Source: Actinomyces sp. (lineage in GTDB: Bacteria > Actinomycetota > Actinomycetes > Actinomycetales > Actinomycetaceae). From it: DNA of 64,000 nt. The translations under genes and the position numbers were made by a program. Of the stretch, positions 43,286 to 52,984 are shown piece after piece (position 1 is the stretch's first letter; each line of letters opens with the position of its first letter). The DNA lies in NCBI RefSeq assembly GCF_030530635.1, contig NZ_JAUMUL010000002.1, forward strand, positions 11,488-75,487, given 5' to 3'. The notes under the pieces were generated by a model, which had not been told where the DNA came from, did not search any database, and saw only the letters and a list, made by a program, of their open reading frames with translations.

Positions 43286-44061
43286 TGACCACGTTCCCGG
43301 ACGCCGCCGACGCCCCGGCAACCGCATACGCTGCGGCGCCTGACACCAGCATCCCCGATGTGCCTGCGACGGCCGCAGACCAGAGCGCTGATGCGCTGTG
43401 GCCCGGGGACACGGGAACTCTTCCGGCCGAGGTTCGTGCCGTGCTGGTGCGCCTGGTGCAGGGGCCCTACGTCTCCCAGACTACAGCCCCGAACCTGTGG
43501 GCCGCCCTGGTAGCCCATGAGCGCATCATCCGCTCCCGTCTGGCCGACCTCTTCCTGGACCTCGCCGTGGATCTGGATGAGGAGATCGCCTTTGCCCGCA
43601 ATGCCGACACCGACGGCGCCGGACCCGGGCTCATGCGCAAGGTGACGCTCAGTTTTGCCGACACCGCCCTGCTGTTGCACCTGCGTCACTTGCTGCTTCG
43701 CGCCGCGGCCGCGGGGGAGCGCGCCTACGTCGGCCTGGAGGAGATGGTCGACAACCTGTCCCAGTACCGCGACCCGGGCGACACCGACCTGGCCCTGGTG
43801 GCCAGGCGCGCCCGTGCCGCCGTCAAACGCATGGTCGACTACAAGATCCTCACCCCGCTGGAGGCGGACGACCGCTACGAGATCATGCCCATCCTCGCCC
43901 TGATCGTCACCTCGGACGTCGTGGCCGGCCTGGAGGCCGAGTACAGGGCGGCCCGCGGCGACAACTCCGAGGACGTCGAGGATCTCGCAGAGGTGGAGGA
44001 GCCCGGGGCCCCCGAAGCCGTCGTGGGTGCCGACGCCGAGAAGAGGTTGCCCGATGCCTGA
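43285..44061 (+). CDS. jetB: Wadjet subunit JetB (DUF4194, MukE-like)
   Basis: A 258-residue DUF4194 protein, the KITE (MukE-like) subunit. The ATG at 43285 overlaps the jetA stop. The first ~45 residues are a low-complexity Ala/Pro/Asp tail; the folded part follows (LPAEVRAVLVRLVQGPYVS, then LFLDLAVDLDEEIAFARNAD). The C-terminus is very acidic. Together with JetA it closes the JetC ring. It overlaps jetC by ATGCCTGA. Confidence 0.9.
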   Translation: MTTFPDAADAPATAYAAAPDTSIPDVPATAADQSADALWPGDTGTLPAEVRAVLVRLVQGPYVSQTTAPNLWAALVAHERIIRSRLADLFLDLAVDLDEEIAFARNADTDGAGPGLMRKVTLSFADTALLLHLRHLLLRAAAAGERAYVGLEEMVDNLSQYRDPGDTDLALVARRARAAVKRMVDYKILTPLEADDRYEIMPILALIVTSDVVAGLEAEYRAARGDNSEDVEDLAEVEEPGAPEAVVGADAEKRLPDA

Positions 44062-47000
44062 CCTCTTCGACTCCCTCGAGACCGCCGGTGCGGCCGGAGA
44101 CCCGGCGCCCGGCCAGTTCCGACTCGCTGAAATACAGCTGGTCAATTGGGGCACCTTCACCGAACGTCACCCGATCACCGTGCCACGCCGCGGCCTGCTG
44201 CTGACCGGCGAGTCCGGATCGGGCAAGTCCTCCGTCCTCGACGCCATGACCGCGATCATGGTGCCGCCCGGCGAGGCCCGCTTCAACGCCGCCGCTTCCG
44301 GCACCACCGCCGGTGACCGCGAACGCAGCCTCATGTCCTACGTGCGCGGCGCCTACCGCAAGCAGTCCGACGACGAGACCCAGGAGATCCGCACCGCCCA
44401 CCTGCGCACGGGCCCCACCAGCTCGGCCATCTCAATGACCTGGACCAACGGTGTACCGGGCCGCGATGCCGACGGCGGCGTGCGTGCGCCCGTCACCACT
44501 GTCAGCGCCGTACGCGTCTTCCATGTAAAGGGCAACTCCCTGGCCGCTCAGGACTTATCCAGCGCCTTCGTGCTGATGGACGGCCCGGTAGACCTGACCG
44601 AGTGGGTGCCGCTGATTCACCGGGGCATCAACGCCCGGCGCATCACCGGTGCCTTCCCCGGCGCCCAGGTGTACGGCCGCTACCCCAACTTCGGCAACGC
44701 ACTGCGCCGCCGGCTGGGCATCGGCACGCTCACCGCCCAGCGGCTCCTTCACCGCACCCTGGCCGCCAAGTCCTTGAATTCACTGGATGCGCTGCTGCGC
44801 ACCTTCATGCTGGACGAGCCCGACACCTTCCAGCTCGCAGACACCGCCGTGGAGCAGTTCGTGCAGCTGCGGGCGGCCCACGCCGCCGTCGTCGACGCCC
44901 GCGAGCAGGTGGAGGTGCTTGATCCGCTGCGCCAGGACTGGAAGCGGCGTGAGGCCGCCCAGCGCACCCGTGACCTGGCCCGCCGTCACCAGGACCTGCT
45001 GCCCGTCTACGAGGCCCGCGTCAACCGGGATGAGGCGCAGCGTGAGCTGGAGCGCATCGGCAACCGGCGCATCGACCTGGACGCCCAGCAGGCGCAGTTG
45101 CACACGTCCCTGGAGGCTAATGAGGCGGACCGGCAGGCCGTCCGGGACGCGATCATCCAGGGCGGCGGTGGGCGGCTCACCGATGCGGAGAAGGCGCTGC
45201 GGGAAGCGGAGAGTGCCGGCGAGCACACCCGGCGCGCCCACCGGGAGTACCTCAAGGAACTGGCCCAGCTGGACGTGGCCCCGCCCACCGGCCGTGCCGA
45301 GCATGCCCGCGTCACCCGGGCCCTGCAGGAGGAGGCCGAGCGGCTGGCCGCCGTACAGGACGCGGACCGCCTGGCCGAACCCATTGCCCGGCGCACCGAG
45401 GCCGACGCCAGGCTGACCGCACTCAGGCAGGAACTCGCCTCTTTGGCCCGCCGCCGCTCCCGAATCGACTCCCGCCGCAGCGAACTGCGCGACCGTCTCG
45501 CCGACGCCGTCGGGCAGCCGCCCGCTGCCCTGCCTTATGCCGGTGAGCTAGCCGACATCACCGCGCCGGAATGGGCCGGAGCCCTGGAACGCCTCATGGG
45601 CGGCTTCGCCCGCACCCTGGTGGTGCCCGAAGCACTCTTCGGACAGGTCGCGCGGCTCATCAACGACCAGCACCTGGGGCTGCGCCTGGAGTTCCTGCGC
45701 GCCGACCTGACCGATACTCGTGTGGAGGCGACCGACCCTCGGGCGGCGGCACGCAAGCTCGCCGTCGCCCCGGGACGCTTCGAGGACTGGATGCGCGCCG
45801 AGCTGTCTCGGCGCTTCCCGCATGTATGTGTAGACGACGTCGCCGAACTCTCCGAACATGGCCGGGCCCTGACCATGCAGGGGCTCGTCAAGGGCGGCGC
45901 CCGGCACGTAAAGGACGATCGCTACCGCATCGACGACACCTCCCGTTGGGTCATCGGCACCCGCAACGATGAGCTGGTTGAGGCCCTGCGCGAGCGTCTG
46001 AAAGGGACCGAGCGGGACCGGGAACAGGCCCAGCGGCAGATCGACGCCCTGGAGGGCGAGCGCCGTGAACGGGTGCGGCGCGCCAACGCCTACACGCGCG
46101 TGGCCGCGGTCACCTGGGAGGAGATCGACGTAGCCTTTGCCCAGGAGCGCACTGCCCGCCTGCGAGCCGAACTGGACATACTCCGGCAGGCCCTGGAGAC
46201 GACACATGCGGATCTGACACCACTGCGTCGACGCCACGAGGAGTTGCGTGAGCAGGGGCGGATCCTGCGCGCCCAACTGGACAGCAGCCAGGCGGAGCGG
46301 GGCCGCCTGGAAGAGGCGGCCCGCCGCTGTGAGCAGACCATCGCTGACGCCGAGCAGCTGCTGGCCGGGCGCGAGCTGACCGAGACGGAGGCGCAGGAGC
46401 TGCAGGAGCGACTGCGCGCACACGGACGCACCCTGAACCGGGCGAGCATCGGTAGGCTCGTCGGCCTCGTCCGCCAGGAGCTGCAAACCGAGGAGAGGCG
46501 CGCGCAAGGCGCCCTCGGCGCCGCCGAGAATCGGCTGTTGCGCCAGCAGCGTCTGTACGCCCAGCAGTGGCCCGGCCGTGCCGTCAACCTGGTGCCCGAC
46601 GACGTGGCTTCGGCGCCCGACTTTCTACTGCTGCTTGACCAGCTGCGCTCCGACCGGCTGCCGGAGTTCGAGGAGCGCTTCCACAAGCTGCTGGCGGAGC
46701 AGTCGCAAAACAACCTGGGGCAGCTGGCCTTCCGAATCCAGGGGGCCGACCGGCAGGTGCGCAAGCGCATCATGGCGGTCAACGAGTCGCTGGCCGCCAC
46801 ACCCTTCGACCACGAGAAGCAGCACTGGCTGCGCATCGAGACGCGCTCGTGCCGGTCCGGAGAGGTGACGGACTTCCTGACTGACATCAAGGCCATCACC
46901 GAGGGCGCATTCAACCGGGATGACGCCGCCGGAGCCGAGGCGCGCTTCGAAAGGATGAACGCCCTGCTTGAGCGGCTCGGCTCCGCCGAGACCACGGACC

Positions 47001-47524
47001 GCAGCTGGCGGCGCCGCGTACTGGACACGCGCCTGCACATCACCTTCGTGGCCGTCGAGTACGACGCCTCCGACGCCATGATCGACGTCTACGAGGGCAG
47101 CGGCGGCCGCTCCGGCGGGCAGGGGCAGAAGCTCGTCACCTTCTGTCTGGCGGCGGCGCTGCGCTACCAGCTCGCTGACGCCGGCACCGAGGTGCCCCGC
47201 TACGGGACCGTTGCCCTGGATGAGGCGTTTGACAAGACCGACGTGAACTTCACCCGGGCGAGCCTGGAGGTCTTCGACTCCTTCCGCTTCCAGCTGGTGC
47301 TGGCCACCCCGCTGAAGATGCTGCAGGTGATCGGCCCGTATGTGGGTGGCGCGGCCACCGTCTCCAACCCGACGGGGCAGGATTCACAGATCGGGCAGAT
47401 CCTCATTGAGGACGGGCGCGGAGTCGCCGACGACGGCGCCGCGGTGCCCGCGGACGCCGCGTCGGATGCAGGGGACGCGGGCTCCAGCGAGTCGGCCGGG
47501 ATTGCCGACGGCGAGGCGGGCTGA
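44054..47524 (+). CDS. jetC: Wadjet subunit JetC (SMC/MukB-like ATPase)
   Basis: A 1156-residue SMC-type motor. Walker A (TGESGSGKSS) is near residue 52. Two long coiled-coil arms (about 290-460 and 650-860) flank a central hinge-like region. The C-terminal head has the signature GRSGGQGQKL near 1018 and Walker B VALDEAFDKTD near 1055. ATP-driven loop extrusion by JetABC positions JetD on plasmid DNA. The ATG at 44054 follows GAGAAGAGG; an upstream frame to 44027 lacks one. Confidence 0.93.
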   Translation: MPDLFDSLETAGAAGDPAPGQFRLAEIQLVNWGTFTERHPITVPRRGLLLTGESGSGKSSVLDAMTAIMVPPGEARFNAAASGTTAGDRERSLMSYVRGAYRKQSDDETQEIRTAHLRTGPTSSAISMTWTNGVPGRDADGGVRAPVTTVSAVRVFHVKGNSLAAQDLSSAFVLMDGPVDLTEWVPLIHRGINARRITGAFPGAQVYGRYPNFGNALRRRLGIGTLTAQRLLHRTLAAKSLNSLDALLRTFMLDEPDTFQLADTAVEQFVQLRAAHAAVVDAREQVEVLDPLRQDWKRREAAQRTRDLARRHQDLLPVYEARVNRDEAQRELERIGNRRIDLDAQQAQLHTSLEANEADRQAVRDAIIQGGGGRLTDAEKALREAESAGEHTRRAHREYLKELAQLDVAPPTGRAEHARVTRALQEEAERLAAVQDADRLAEPIARRTEADARLTALRQELASLARRRSRIDSRRSELRDRLADAVGQPPAALPYAGELADITAPEWAGALERLMGGFARTLVVPEALFGQVARLINDQHLGLRLEFLRADLTDTRVEATDPRAAARKLAVAPGRFEDWMRAELSRRFPHVCVDDVAELSEHGRALTMQGLVKGGARHVKDDRYRIDDTSRWVIGTRNDELVEALRERLKGTERDREQAQRQIDALEGERRERVRRANAYTRVAAVTWEEIDVAFAQERTARLRAELDILRQALETTHADLTPLRRRHEELREQGRILRAQLDSSQAERGRLEEAARRCEQTIADAEQLLAGRELTETEAQELQERLRAHGRTLNRASIGRLVGLVRQELQTEERRAQGALGAAENRLLRQQRLYAQQWPGRAVNLVPDDVASAPDFLLLLDQLRSDRLPEFEERFHKLLAEQSQNNLGQLAFRIQGADRQVRKRIMAVNESLAATPFDHEKQHWLRIETRSCRSGEVTDFLTDIKAITEGAFNRDDAAGAEARFERMNALLERLGSAETTDRSWRRRVLDTRLHITFVAVEYDASDAMIDVYEGSGGRSGGQGQKLVTFCLAAALRYQLADAGTEVPRYGTVALDEAFDKTDVNFTRASLEVFDSFRFQLVLATPLKMLQVIGPYVGGAATVSNPTGQDSQIGQILIEDGRGVADDGAAVPADAASDAGDAGSSESAGIADGEAG

Positions 47525-47525
47525 G

Positions 47526-48842
47526 GTGGCTCGCACAGCCGGCTCAGCCGGGACGACCGGCAGCCGTATGCGCTCCCCGCAGCAGGTGCGCGAGTTGCTC
47601 GCCGTGCGCTACCGGCGTGGCGTCGTGAACTGGCTGGCCGGGGCCGACTTCGAGTGGCCGTTGACGCTGCCGCTGCACCCGCCCACCGCGGCGCAGGCCC
47701 GCAGGGGTCCGGCCGACGTCGCCGACTGGATCGCCGCCTGGGAGAGGGTCGCCTCCGGCGCCCTGCCGTGGCGCGTGAGCATCGAGGAGCGCGCCTGGTC
47801 CGGCTTCGGTCGGCAGCGCGTGCCGGTGCGGGTGGTGGTCGACGGCCCCCGCGCGGTGGCCCGGTTGACCGGGAACCTGGAGGACTGGAACCTGCTCGAC
47901 GGCCGTGTGGACCACCTGACTCGCCGCTGGGGCGCGGGCGCCGAGGCCGCGCGGCAAGTCTGTGCCAGCGCCATTGGCCGGGTACTGGCGGCGGTGCGCC
48001 AGTGCGACGCGGAGGATTTCGATCGTGCCCTGCGCGCCGTCAACTGGCTGGCTGACAACCCCGATTCCGGCCTGTTGCTGCGGCAGGTTCCGGTAGAGGG
48101 TATGGACACCAAATGGCTGGAGCATCACCGCGCCCTGGTGCAGACGCTCCTGGAGGCGCGCCGGCATCTGGGCGACCTGCCCGGCGGGCGGGAGCTGGGC
48201 CTGCGCCGGGAGGAACGGCCACGTGACGTGGTTGTACTCGACCCGGTGTTGCGCCCGCGCGCCCCAGGCGTGCCTATCACCGCTGGCATCCGGCATTTGC
48301 GCCTGGACACCAAGCAACTGACCACCATGTGGACGGCGGGCACCCGCCCGGCCCCCGGTGTGGTCGTCGTATGCGAGAACCGGCAGTCACTGCTGTCGCT
48401 GCCCGACCTGGACGGCGTGATCGCCATCCACGGAGGCGGCTACGCCGTCGACGCTCTGGGCATGCTGCCCTGGGCGCGCGGGCTGCCACTGGTGTACTGG
48501 GGCGACCTGGACCAGGACGGCTTCGCCATCCTCGACCGGCTGCGCCACCACCACGGCAATGTGACCTCCGTACTCATGGATGCCGCCACCCTGGAGCGCC
48601 ACCGCACCCTGTGTGTTCCCGATCCGCACCCGCAGGTGGGACGGCTGACATTGCTCACGGCGGCGGAGGAGGATACCCGGACCGCTCTGCTCGATGGCGG
48701 AGGAGTGCGTCTGGAGCAGGAGCGCATCGCCTGGGACTGGGCTGAGCCGCGGCTGCGCGCCGCCGTACACGCCGCCGCGGGTGCGACGGCGCGCGCCGGC
48801 CGAGCGGATGGTTGCGACATGTCTTCCCGGACGGCGCCTTGA
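47526..48842 (+). CDS. jetD: Wadjet nuclease subunit JetD (Toprim, DUF3322/DUF2220)
   Basis: About 438 residues from a GTG directly after the jetC stop; ATG 47568 is an alternative. The N-terminal arm (DUF3322) covers about residues 1-200. The C-terminal Toprim fold shows catalytic Glu284 (VCENRQS) and the DxD pair D327/D329 in WGDLDQDG, like the Spo11/Top6A nuclease centre. It cuts the circular DNA stalled by JetABC. The four jet genes are complete and coupled. Confidence 0.9.
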   Translation: MARTAGSAGTTGSRMRSPQQVRELLAVRYRRGVVNWLAGADFEWPLTLPLHPPTAAQARRGPADVADWIAAWERVASGALPWRVSIEERAWSGFGRQRVPVRVVVDGPRAVARLTGNLEDWNLLDGRVDHLTRRWGAGAEAARQVCASAIGRVLAAVRQCDAEDFDRALRAVNWLADNPDSGLLLRQVPVEGMDTKWLEHHRALVQTLLEARRHLGDLPGGRELGLRREERPRDVVVLDPVLRPRAPGVPITAGIRHLRLDTKQLTTMWTAGTRPAPGVVVVCENRQSLLSLPDLDGVIAIHGGGYAVDALGMLPWARGLPLVYWGDLDQDGFAILDRLRHHHGNVTSVLMDAATLERHRTLCVPDPHPQVGRLTLLTAAEEDTRTALLDGGGVRLEQERIAWDWAEPRLRAAVHAAAGATARAGRADGCDMSSRTAP

Positions 48843-48970
48843 GCACATAGGCTCACCGCATCACCCGGACCGGTCGGCGTCGACCGAGCCGGTGATGTCG
48901 AGGATGCTCACCGCACCCACCAAGAAGATCCACACCTGCCGATTCCCGATAGAAAGGCCTTTCGGACGCC

Positions 48971-49747
48971 ATGGACCGCAACTACTTCGATCTGACCGGA
49001 CAGGTAGCCCTCATCACCGGATGCTCCTCCGGACTGGGGGTACAGATGGCCAAGGCGCTCGCGTCCGCCGGTGCCGGCATCGTCGCCGTCGCCCGCCGCG
49101 TGGAGCGTATCGAGGCGGTGGCCGCCGAAGTCTCCGAGGAGTTCGGCGTACAGACCCGGGCGATCCGCTGCGACATCACCGACACCGCTAACGTCGAAGC
49201 GGTCGTTGATGCCGTCCTGGAGAGCTTCGGTCGTCTGGACGTCGTGGTCAACAATGCGGGCACCGGCGCCATCGGCCCGGCGGAGGACATCACCGATGAC
49301 CAGTTTCAGCAGGAGTTCGACATCGACCTATTGGGATCATTCCGGGTGGCGCGGGCCGCGGCGAAGAAGGCCATGATCCCCGCCGGCTACGGCCGCATCA
49401 TCAACATCTCCTCCATGTACGGGCTGGTGGGAAACATGGTGGCCGGCTCCGCCCCGTATCACGCCGCCAAGGGCGGGGTGGTCAACCTGACGCGGGCGCT
49501 GGCCGCCGAGTGGGGAAAGTACGGCATCACCGTCAACGCGATCTGCCCGGGCTATTTCTACACGGAGCTGACCACGCAGACTCTGGACTCCGACTTCTTC
49601 CAGGAGCACGCCCGGCGCAGCATCCCGCTGGGCCGCTACGGCGCGGAGGGTGAGCTTGATACTGCCGCCCTGTTCCTGGCCTCGCCCGCCTCCGCGTACG
49701 TGACCGGCACGGCCCTCCCCGTGGACGGCGGATACACCGCCATCTGA
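48971..49747 (+). CDS. SDR-family oxidoreductase (gluconate 5-dehydrogenase-like)
   Basis: A 258-residue classical SDR: cofactor site TGCSSGLG, NNAG motif, catalytic Ser in IINISSMYG and YHAAKGG (Tyr, Lys), and a C-terminal YVTGTALPVDGGYTAI. The overall layout resembles gluconate 5-dehydrogenase and similar polyol or keto-sugar dehydrogenases. The ribosome site AGAAAGG lies ten or so bases before the ATG. It converges on another SDR gene; a shared pathway is possible but not shown. Confidence 0.85.
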   Translation: MDRNYFDLTGQVALITGCSSGLGVQMAKALASAGAGIVAVARRVERIEAVAAEVSEEFGVQTRAIRCDITDTANVEAVVDAVLESFGRLDVVVNNAGTGAIGPAEDITDDQFQQEFDIDLLGSFRVARAAAKKAMIPAGYGRIINISSMYGLVGNMVAGSAPYHAAKGGVVNLTRALAAEWGKYGITVNAICPGYFYTELTTQTLDSDFFQEHARRSIPLGRYGAEGELDTAALFLASPASAYVTGTALPVDGGYTAI

Positions 49748-49768
49748 CCGTGCTGAAGTGGGTGAGGG

Positions 49769-50539
49769 TCAGAGGAAGGCGCCGTTGCACACCTGGAGCA
49801 CCTGGCCGCGTACGGCCCGCCCCATCTTCGAGGCCAGATACAGGCAGGCATAGGCCTGATCCATGGGGTCGCACTCCGGCCCCGGGAAGTAGACGTAGTG
49901 CTGGGAGTGCTCCAGCATCTTCTGCCCCCCGGGCTGCTCGCCGGCCTTGTTGGCCAGGTGGGCCGGAGTGACAGTGGCTCCGGGGGCGACGGCGTTGCAG
50001 CGGATGTTCGTGTCGTTCAGTAGCATGGCGACGTTCTTCGTCAGCGTGTTAAGTCCGCCCTTGGTGGAGGTGTAGGCGGCGCCGCAGAAGGGACGCTCCC
50101 CGTTGACCGAGGAGATATTGATGATGCAGCCCTCGTTCTTGGGCCGGAAGATCTTCAGCGCCTCGCGGATGTAGCGCATGGGGCCGGCCAGGTTGGTGTT
50201 CATGACGTAGAGCATCCAGTCGTCATCGGTCTCATCGATCGTCTTCTGCTCACCGATGCCGGCGTTGTTGATCAGGACGTCCAGGTCGCCGAACTCCTCC
50301 AGCACGCGGGCGAAGACCCGCTCGGTGTCCTCCAGGCTGGTGACGTCAGCGACGATGCCGATGGCTCGACCGCCCTTGGCGCGGATGGCGTCGACGACCT
50401 CATCGAGCTGCTCGGCGTGGCGGGCGGTTATAGCGACGGCGGCCCCCTCGTCGGCGAACAGCTCGGCCATCGTGCGGCCCATCCCGTAGCTGGCCCCGGT
50501 TATCAGCGCGACCTGCCCTTTGAGCATCTGTGCGTCCAT
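49769..50539 (-). CDS. SDR-family oxidoreductase
   Basis: A 256-residue classical SDR: TGASYGMG cofactor motif, NNAG, Ser in IINISSVNG, catalytic YTSTKGG, PGATVTP. The C-terminal end departs from most SDRs: it reads GPECDPMDQAYACLYLASKM and then RGQVLQVCNGAFL. An AAGGAG lies about 7 bases upstream. The substrate is unknown. It is convergent with the SDR gene ending at 49747. Confidence 0.85.
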   Translation of the reverse strand: MDAQMLKGQVALITGASYGMGRTMAELFADEGAAVAITARHAEQLDEVVDAIRAKGGRAIGIVADVTSLEDTERVFARVLEEFGDLDVLINNAGIGEQKTIDETDDDWMLYVMNTNLAGPMRYIREALKIFRPKNEGCIINISSVNGERPFCGAAYTSTKGGLNTLTKNVAMLLNDTNIRCNAVAPGATVTPAHLANKAGEQPGGQKMLEHSQHYVYFPGPECDPMDQAYACLYLASKMGRAVRGQVLQVCNGAFL

Positions 50540-50773
50540 GACTGCTCTGTCTCCTTCGCGCCGGGTGCGGCTGGCGTGTCTCGCCTAAGGGTTAGCCGAA
50601 TGCCCGGCATCAGGATCGATGGTAGGCGGCATGGGGCGAATACTGCATGGCCCTGGGAGTGCTCCCCGGTGGGTGAGTGGAAGACCCATCGGACCTGTGC
50701 CGGAGATGTTTACGAGCCGTGTGTGTAGTGCCCCACTCTGAGGACAGTGTGAGGAGAGGATAAACTGTGATAC

Positions 50774-51625
50774 ATGACAGACCAACGTCATACTTCTGAC
50801 GGCGGCAAGTCGGTGGCCGCGCCCACCGACTCCTCCGAACCGCCCCTGCCCTACGCCGATCGCCCCATGGACGCCGCCCCCGGCCACTGGGTGCTGGCCC
50901 GCGCCGGTAAGCGCGTTCTACGCCCCGGCGGCGCCGCGCTGTCCACTGCCATGCTGGACCGCGCCCATCTGGCAGGCGCCGACGTCGTCGAACTCGCTCC
51001 CGGGCTGGGGCGCACGGCGGCGGAGGTGATTGCCGCGGCCCCGGCCTCCTACATCGCCATCGATCGGGATCCCGACGCCGCCCGTCGGGTGGCCGCGGTG
51101 GTGGGTGAGCGCGGTAGCGTCCGCCAGGGGGAGGCTGCGCACACCGGCCTGTCGGACGCGAGTGCGGACGTGGTTATCGGTGAGGCCATGCTCACCATGC
51201 AGGGCGACAAGGTGAAGGCCGCGATCGCCGCGGAGGCGACCAGAGTGCTGCGTCCGGGCGGGCGTTACGCCATCCATGAGCTGGCTGTGGTCCCGGACGA
51301 CATTGACGACGCCCACTACACCGATCTGCGTAAGGACCTGGCGCGCGCCATCCACGTCAATGCCCGCCCCATGACGGCGGCCGCCTGGCGGCAACTGCTC
51401 CAGGACGCCGGACTTGTGGTCGACTGGGTGGAGACCGCTCCCATGGCCCTGCTCAAACTCGGTAGGAACCTCCGCGATGAGGGTCTGGGCGGCTTCGTGC
51501 GCATCGCCCGCAATGTCATCTCCGACAAGGAACTGCGCCGCCGCATAATGCTCATGCGTCGCACCTTCAAACGCTACGAGAAGGACATGGTGGGGATCGC
51601 CCTGGTGGCTCACAAGCCCGAGTAG
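50774..51625 (+). CDS. SAM-dependent methyltransferase
   Basis: A 283-residue class I methyltransferase. The AdoMet-binding motif I is VVELAPGLGRTA (about residues 70-81), the acidic loop is YIAIDRDPDA, and the post-motif region is RVLRPGGRYAIHEL. The C-terminal ~80 residues are basic and helical (RIARNVISDKELRRRIMLMR). The substrate cannot be inferred. It lies divergent from the upstream SDR gene and is monocistronic. Confidence 0.85.
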   Translation: MTDQRHTSDGGKSVAAPTDSSEPPLPYADRPMDAAPGHWVLARAGKRVLRPGGAALSTAMLDRAHLAGADVVELAPGLGRTAAEVIAAAPASYIAIDRDPDAARRVAAVVGERGSVRQGEAAHTGLSDASADVVIGEAMLTMQGDKVKAAIAAEATRVLRPGGRYAIHELAVVPDDIDDAHYTDLRKDLARAIHVNARPMTAAAWRQLLQDAGLVVDWVETAPMALLKLGRNLRDEGLGGFVRIARNVISDKELRRRIMLMRRTFKRYEKDMVGIALVAHKPE

Positions 51626-51759
51626 AACGCCTCGTCGCGTCTCGACCGGAACCGTTGTCAGCCGCGAACCCGGGCGAGCGCGAGCCGGGCTGCTTCAAAG
51701 GGATTCGTCCGGCCGGAGAGATATGTGGCGAGAGTCACATTAGTTGTGCACATAGCGCC

Positions 51760-51834
51760 TTGACAGGCCTCCCGTACTGACTAATAACATTTGCGTGCAT
51801 TCCAGTTACGCGCGTTAGTAACGCGAGTAACTGG
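51760..51834 (+). promoter_or_regulatory. Promoter and 33-bp operator of the fructoside operon regulator
   Basis: A consensus-like promoter has -35 TTGACA (51760-51765) and -10 TAATAA (51782-51787), spacer 16. Downstream lies a composite palindrome: CCAGTTAC (51802-51809), CGCGTTA (51811-51817), TAACGCG (51819-51825) and GTAACTGG (51827-51834), paired at 15 of 16 positions. It abuts the ribosome site GGAGGTG, so binding or hairpin formation could block translation as well as transcription. Autoregulation by the LacI protein is likely. Confidence 0.65.
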
Positions 51835-51845
51835 AGGTGGTGACA

Positions 51846-52886
51846 ATGTTGTTCGCCGAGAATCGAGGGAGACTCATGGCTGCAGGGCGGCGTAGCGCGA
51901 CGATGGCCGATGTTGCGCGGGTTGCTGAAGTCTCGCGCACGACGGTGTCCTTCGTGTTGAACGACCGGCCCGGCAGTGCCATTCCGGACGAGACCCGTCG
52001 CAAGGTGCTCGCCGCGGCGAAGGCGGTCGGCTATCGGCCGAACGCCGGTGCGCGCGCCCTCGCGAAACGGCGCACCGGCATCCTGGGCATGGTCACCGAG
52101 ATCGTCACCGGCCCCTTCGCCGTCGAGACCGTGGTCGGGGCGCAGCGGCGCGCATCCGAACTCGGGATGACCATCTTCATAATGGCCTCCACCGGTGAGC
52201 CGGAAGTTGACCAGCAGGCATTCGCCACTATGCTCGAGCATCGGGTCGAGGGAGTCATTTACGCCACCGGATCACACCGGGCGGTGCGTCTTCCTGACGA
52301 GGCGGCGGAGCTGCCGACGGTGCTGGTGCACTGCTTCGATGCCGATACCGAGCTTCCTGCCGTGCTCCCAGATGAAGAGCAGGCCGGAGTGCTGGCCACC
52401 CGGGCCCTGACCGATGCGGGGCATCGTCGCATTGGTCTTATCGGTCTCGATCCCACCATTCCCGCGGCCGTGGGACGCCGCCGGGGCTATGAGCGGGTCC
52501 TGTCGGAGTGCGGAGTGGAGATGGACGAGTCGCTCATCGTCGTGGGCGGCGCTACCTCCCAGGGCGGATACGACGCCGCCTGCCGGCTGCTGGATCACGG
52601 TGAGCCGCCCACCGCCGTGTTCTGCGCCAACGACCGTATGGCAATGGGTGCCTATGACGCGGTCAAGGAGCGCGGCCTGAGCATTGGCGAAGACATCGCG
52701 GTGGTGGGTGTCGACAACCAGGAGATCGTCGCCGGAGGGCTGCATCCCGGACTAACCACGGTGGCGCTTCCCTTCGACGCTCTGGGCAGGTACGGCGTGG
52801 ACGCCCTGGACACCATCGCCCGCGGGAAGGAGGTGCCTCGCCGCCAGGTCCTGGACTGCACGCTCGTGACGCGCCAATCCATCTGA
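51846..52886 (+). CDS. LacI-family regulator of the fructoside uptake operon
   Basis: About 346 residues from ATG 51846, which has a perfect GGAGGTG at good spacing; ATG 51876 is also well placed. The helix-turn-helix reads MADVARVAEVSRTTVSFVLN. The sensor domain has FCANDRMAMGAYDAVKERGL and VVGVDNQEIVAGG. It is the first gene in a plus-strand run with transporter and hydrolase genes and probably responds to a beta-fructoside or a breakdown product. Confidence 0.88.
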   Translation: MLFAENRGRLMAAGRRSATMADVARVAEVSRTTVSFVLNDRPGSAIPDETRRKVLAAAKAVGYRPNAGARALAKRRTGILGMVTEIVTGPFAVETVVGAQRRASELGMTIFIMASTGEPEVDQQAFATMLEHRVEGVIYATGSHRAVRLPDEAAELPTVLVHCFDADTELPAVLPDEEQAGVLATRALTDAGHRRIGLIGLDPTIPAAVGRRRGYERVLSECGVEMDESLIVVGGATSQGGYDAACRLLDHGEPPTAVFCANDRMAMGAYDAVKERGLSIGEDIAVVGVDNQEIVAGGLHPGLTTVALPFDALGRYGVDALDTIARGKEVPRRQVLDCTLVTRQSI

Positions 52887-52984
52887 TTGAACCTCTTACG
52901 CCGGCTTCTCGGTCGCACCTGCGCCGCGGCCGCATCCGCTCTGAACACTCGACCGTCCCCTTCAAAGATGAAAGGACTATTGCC

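Noticed and set aside
51668..51690. Terminator after the methyltransferase
   Set aside because: Only a 5-bp CCCGG/CCGGG stem can be paired with confidence and no T-tract follows.
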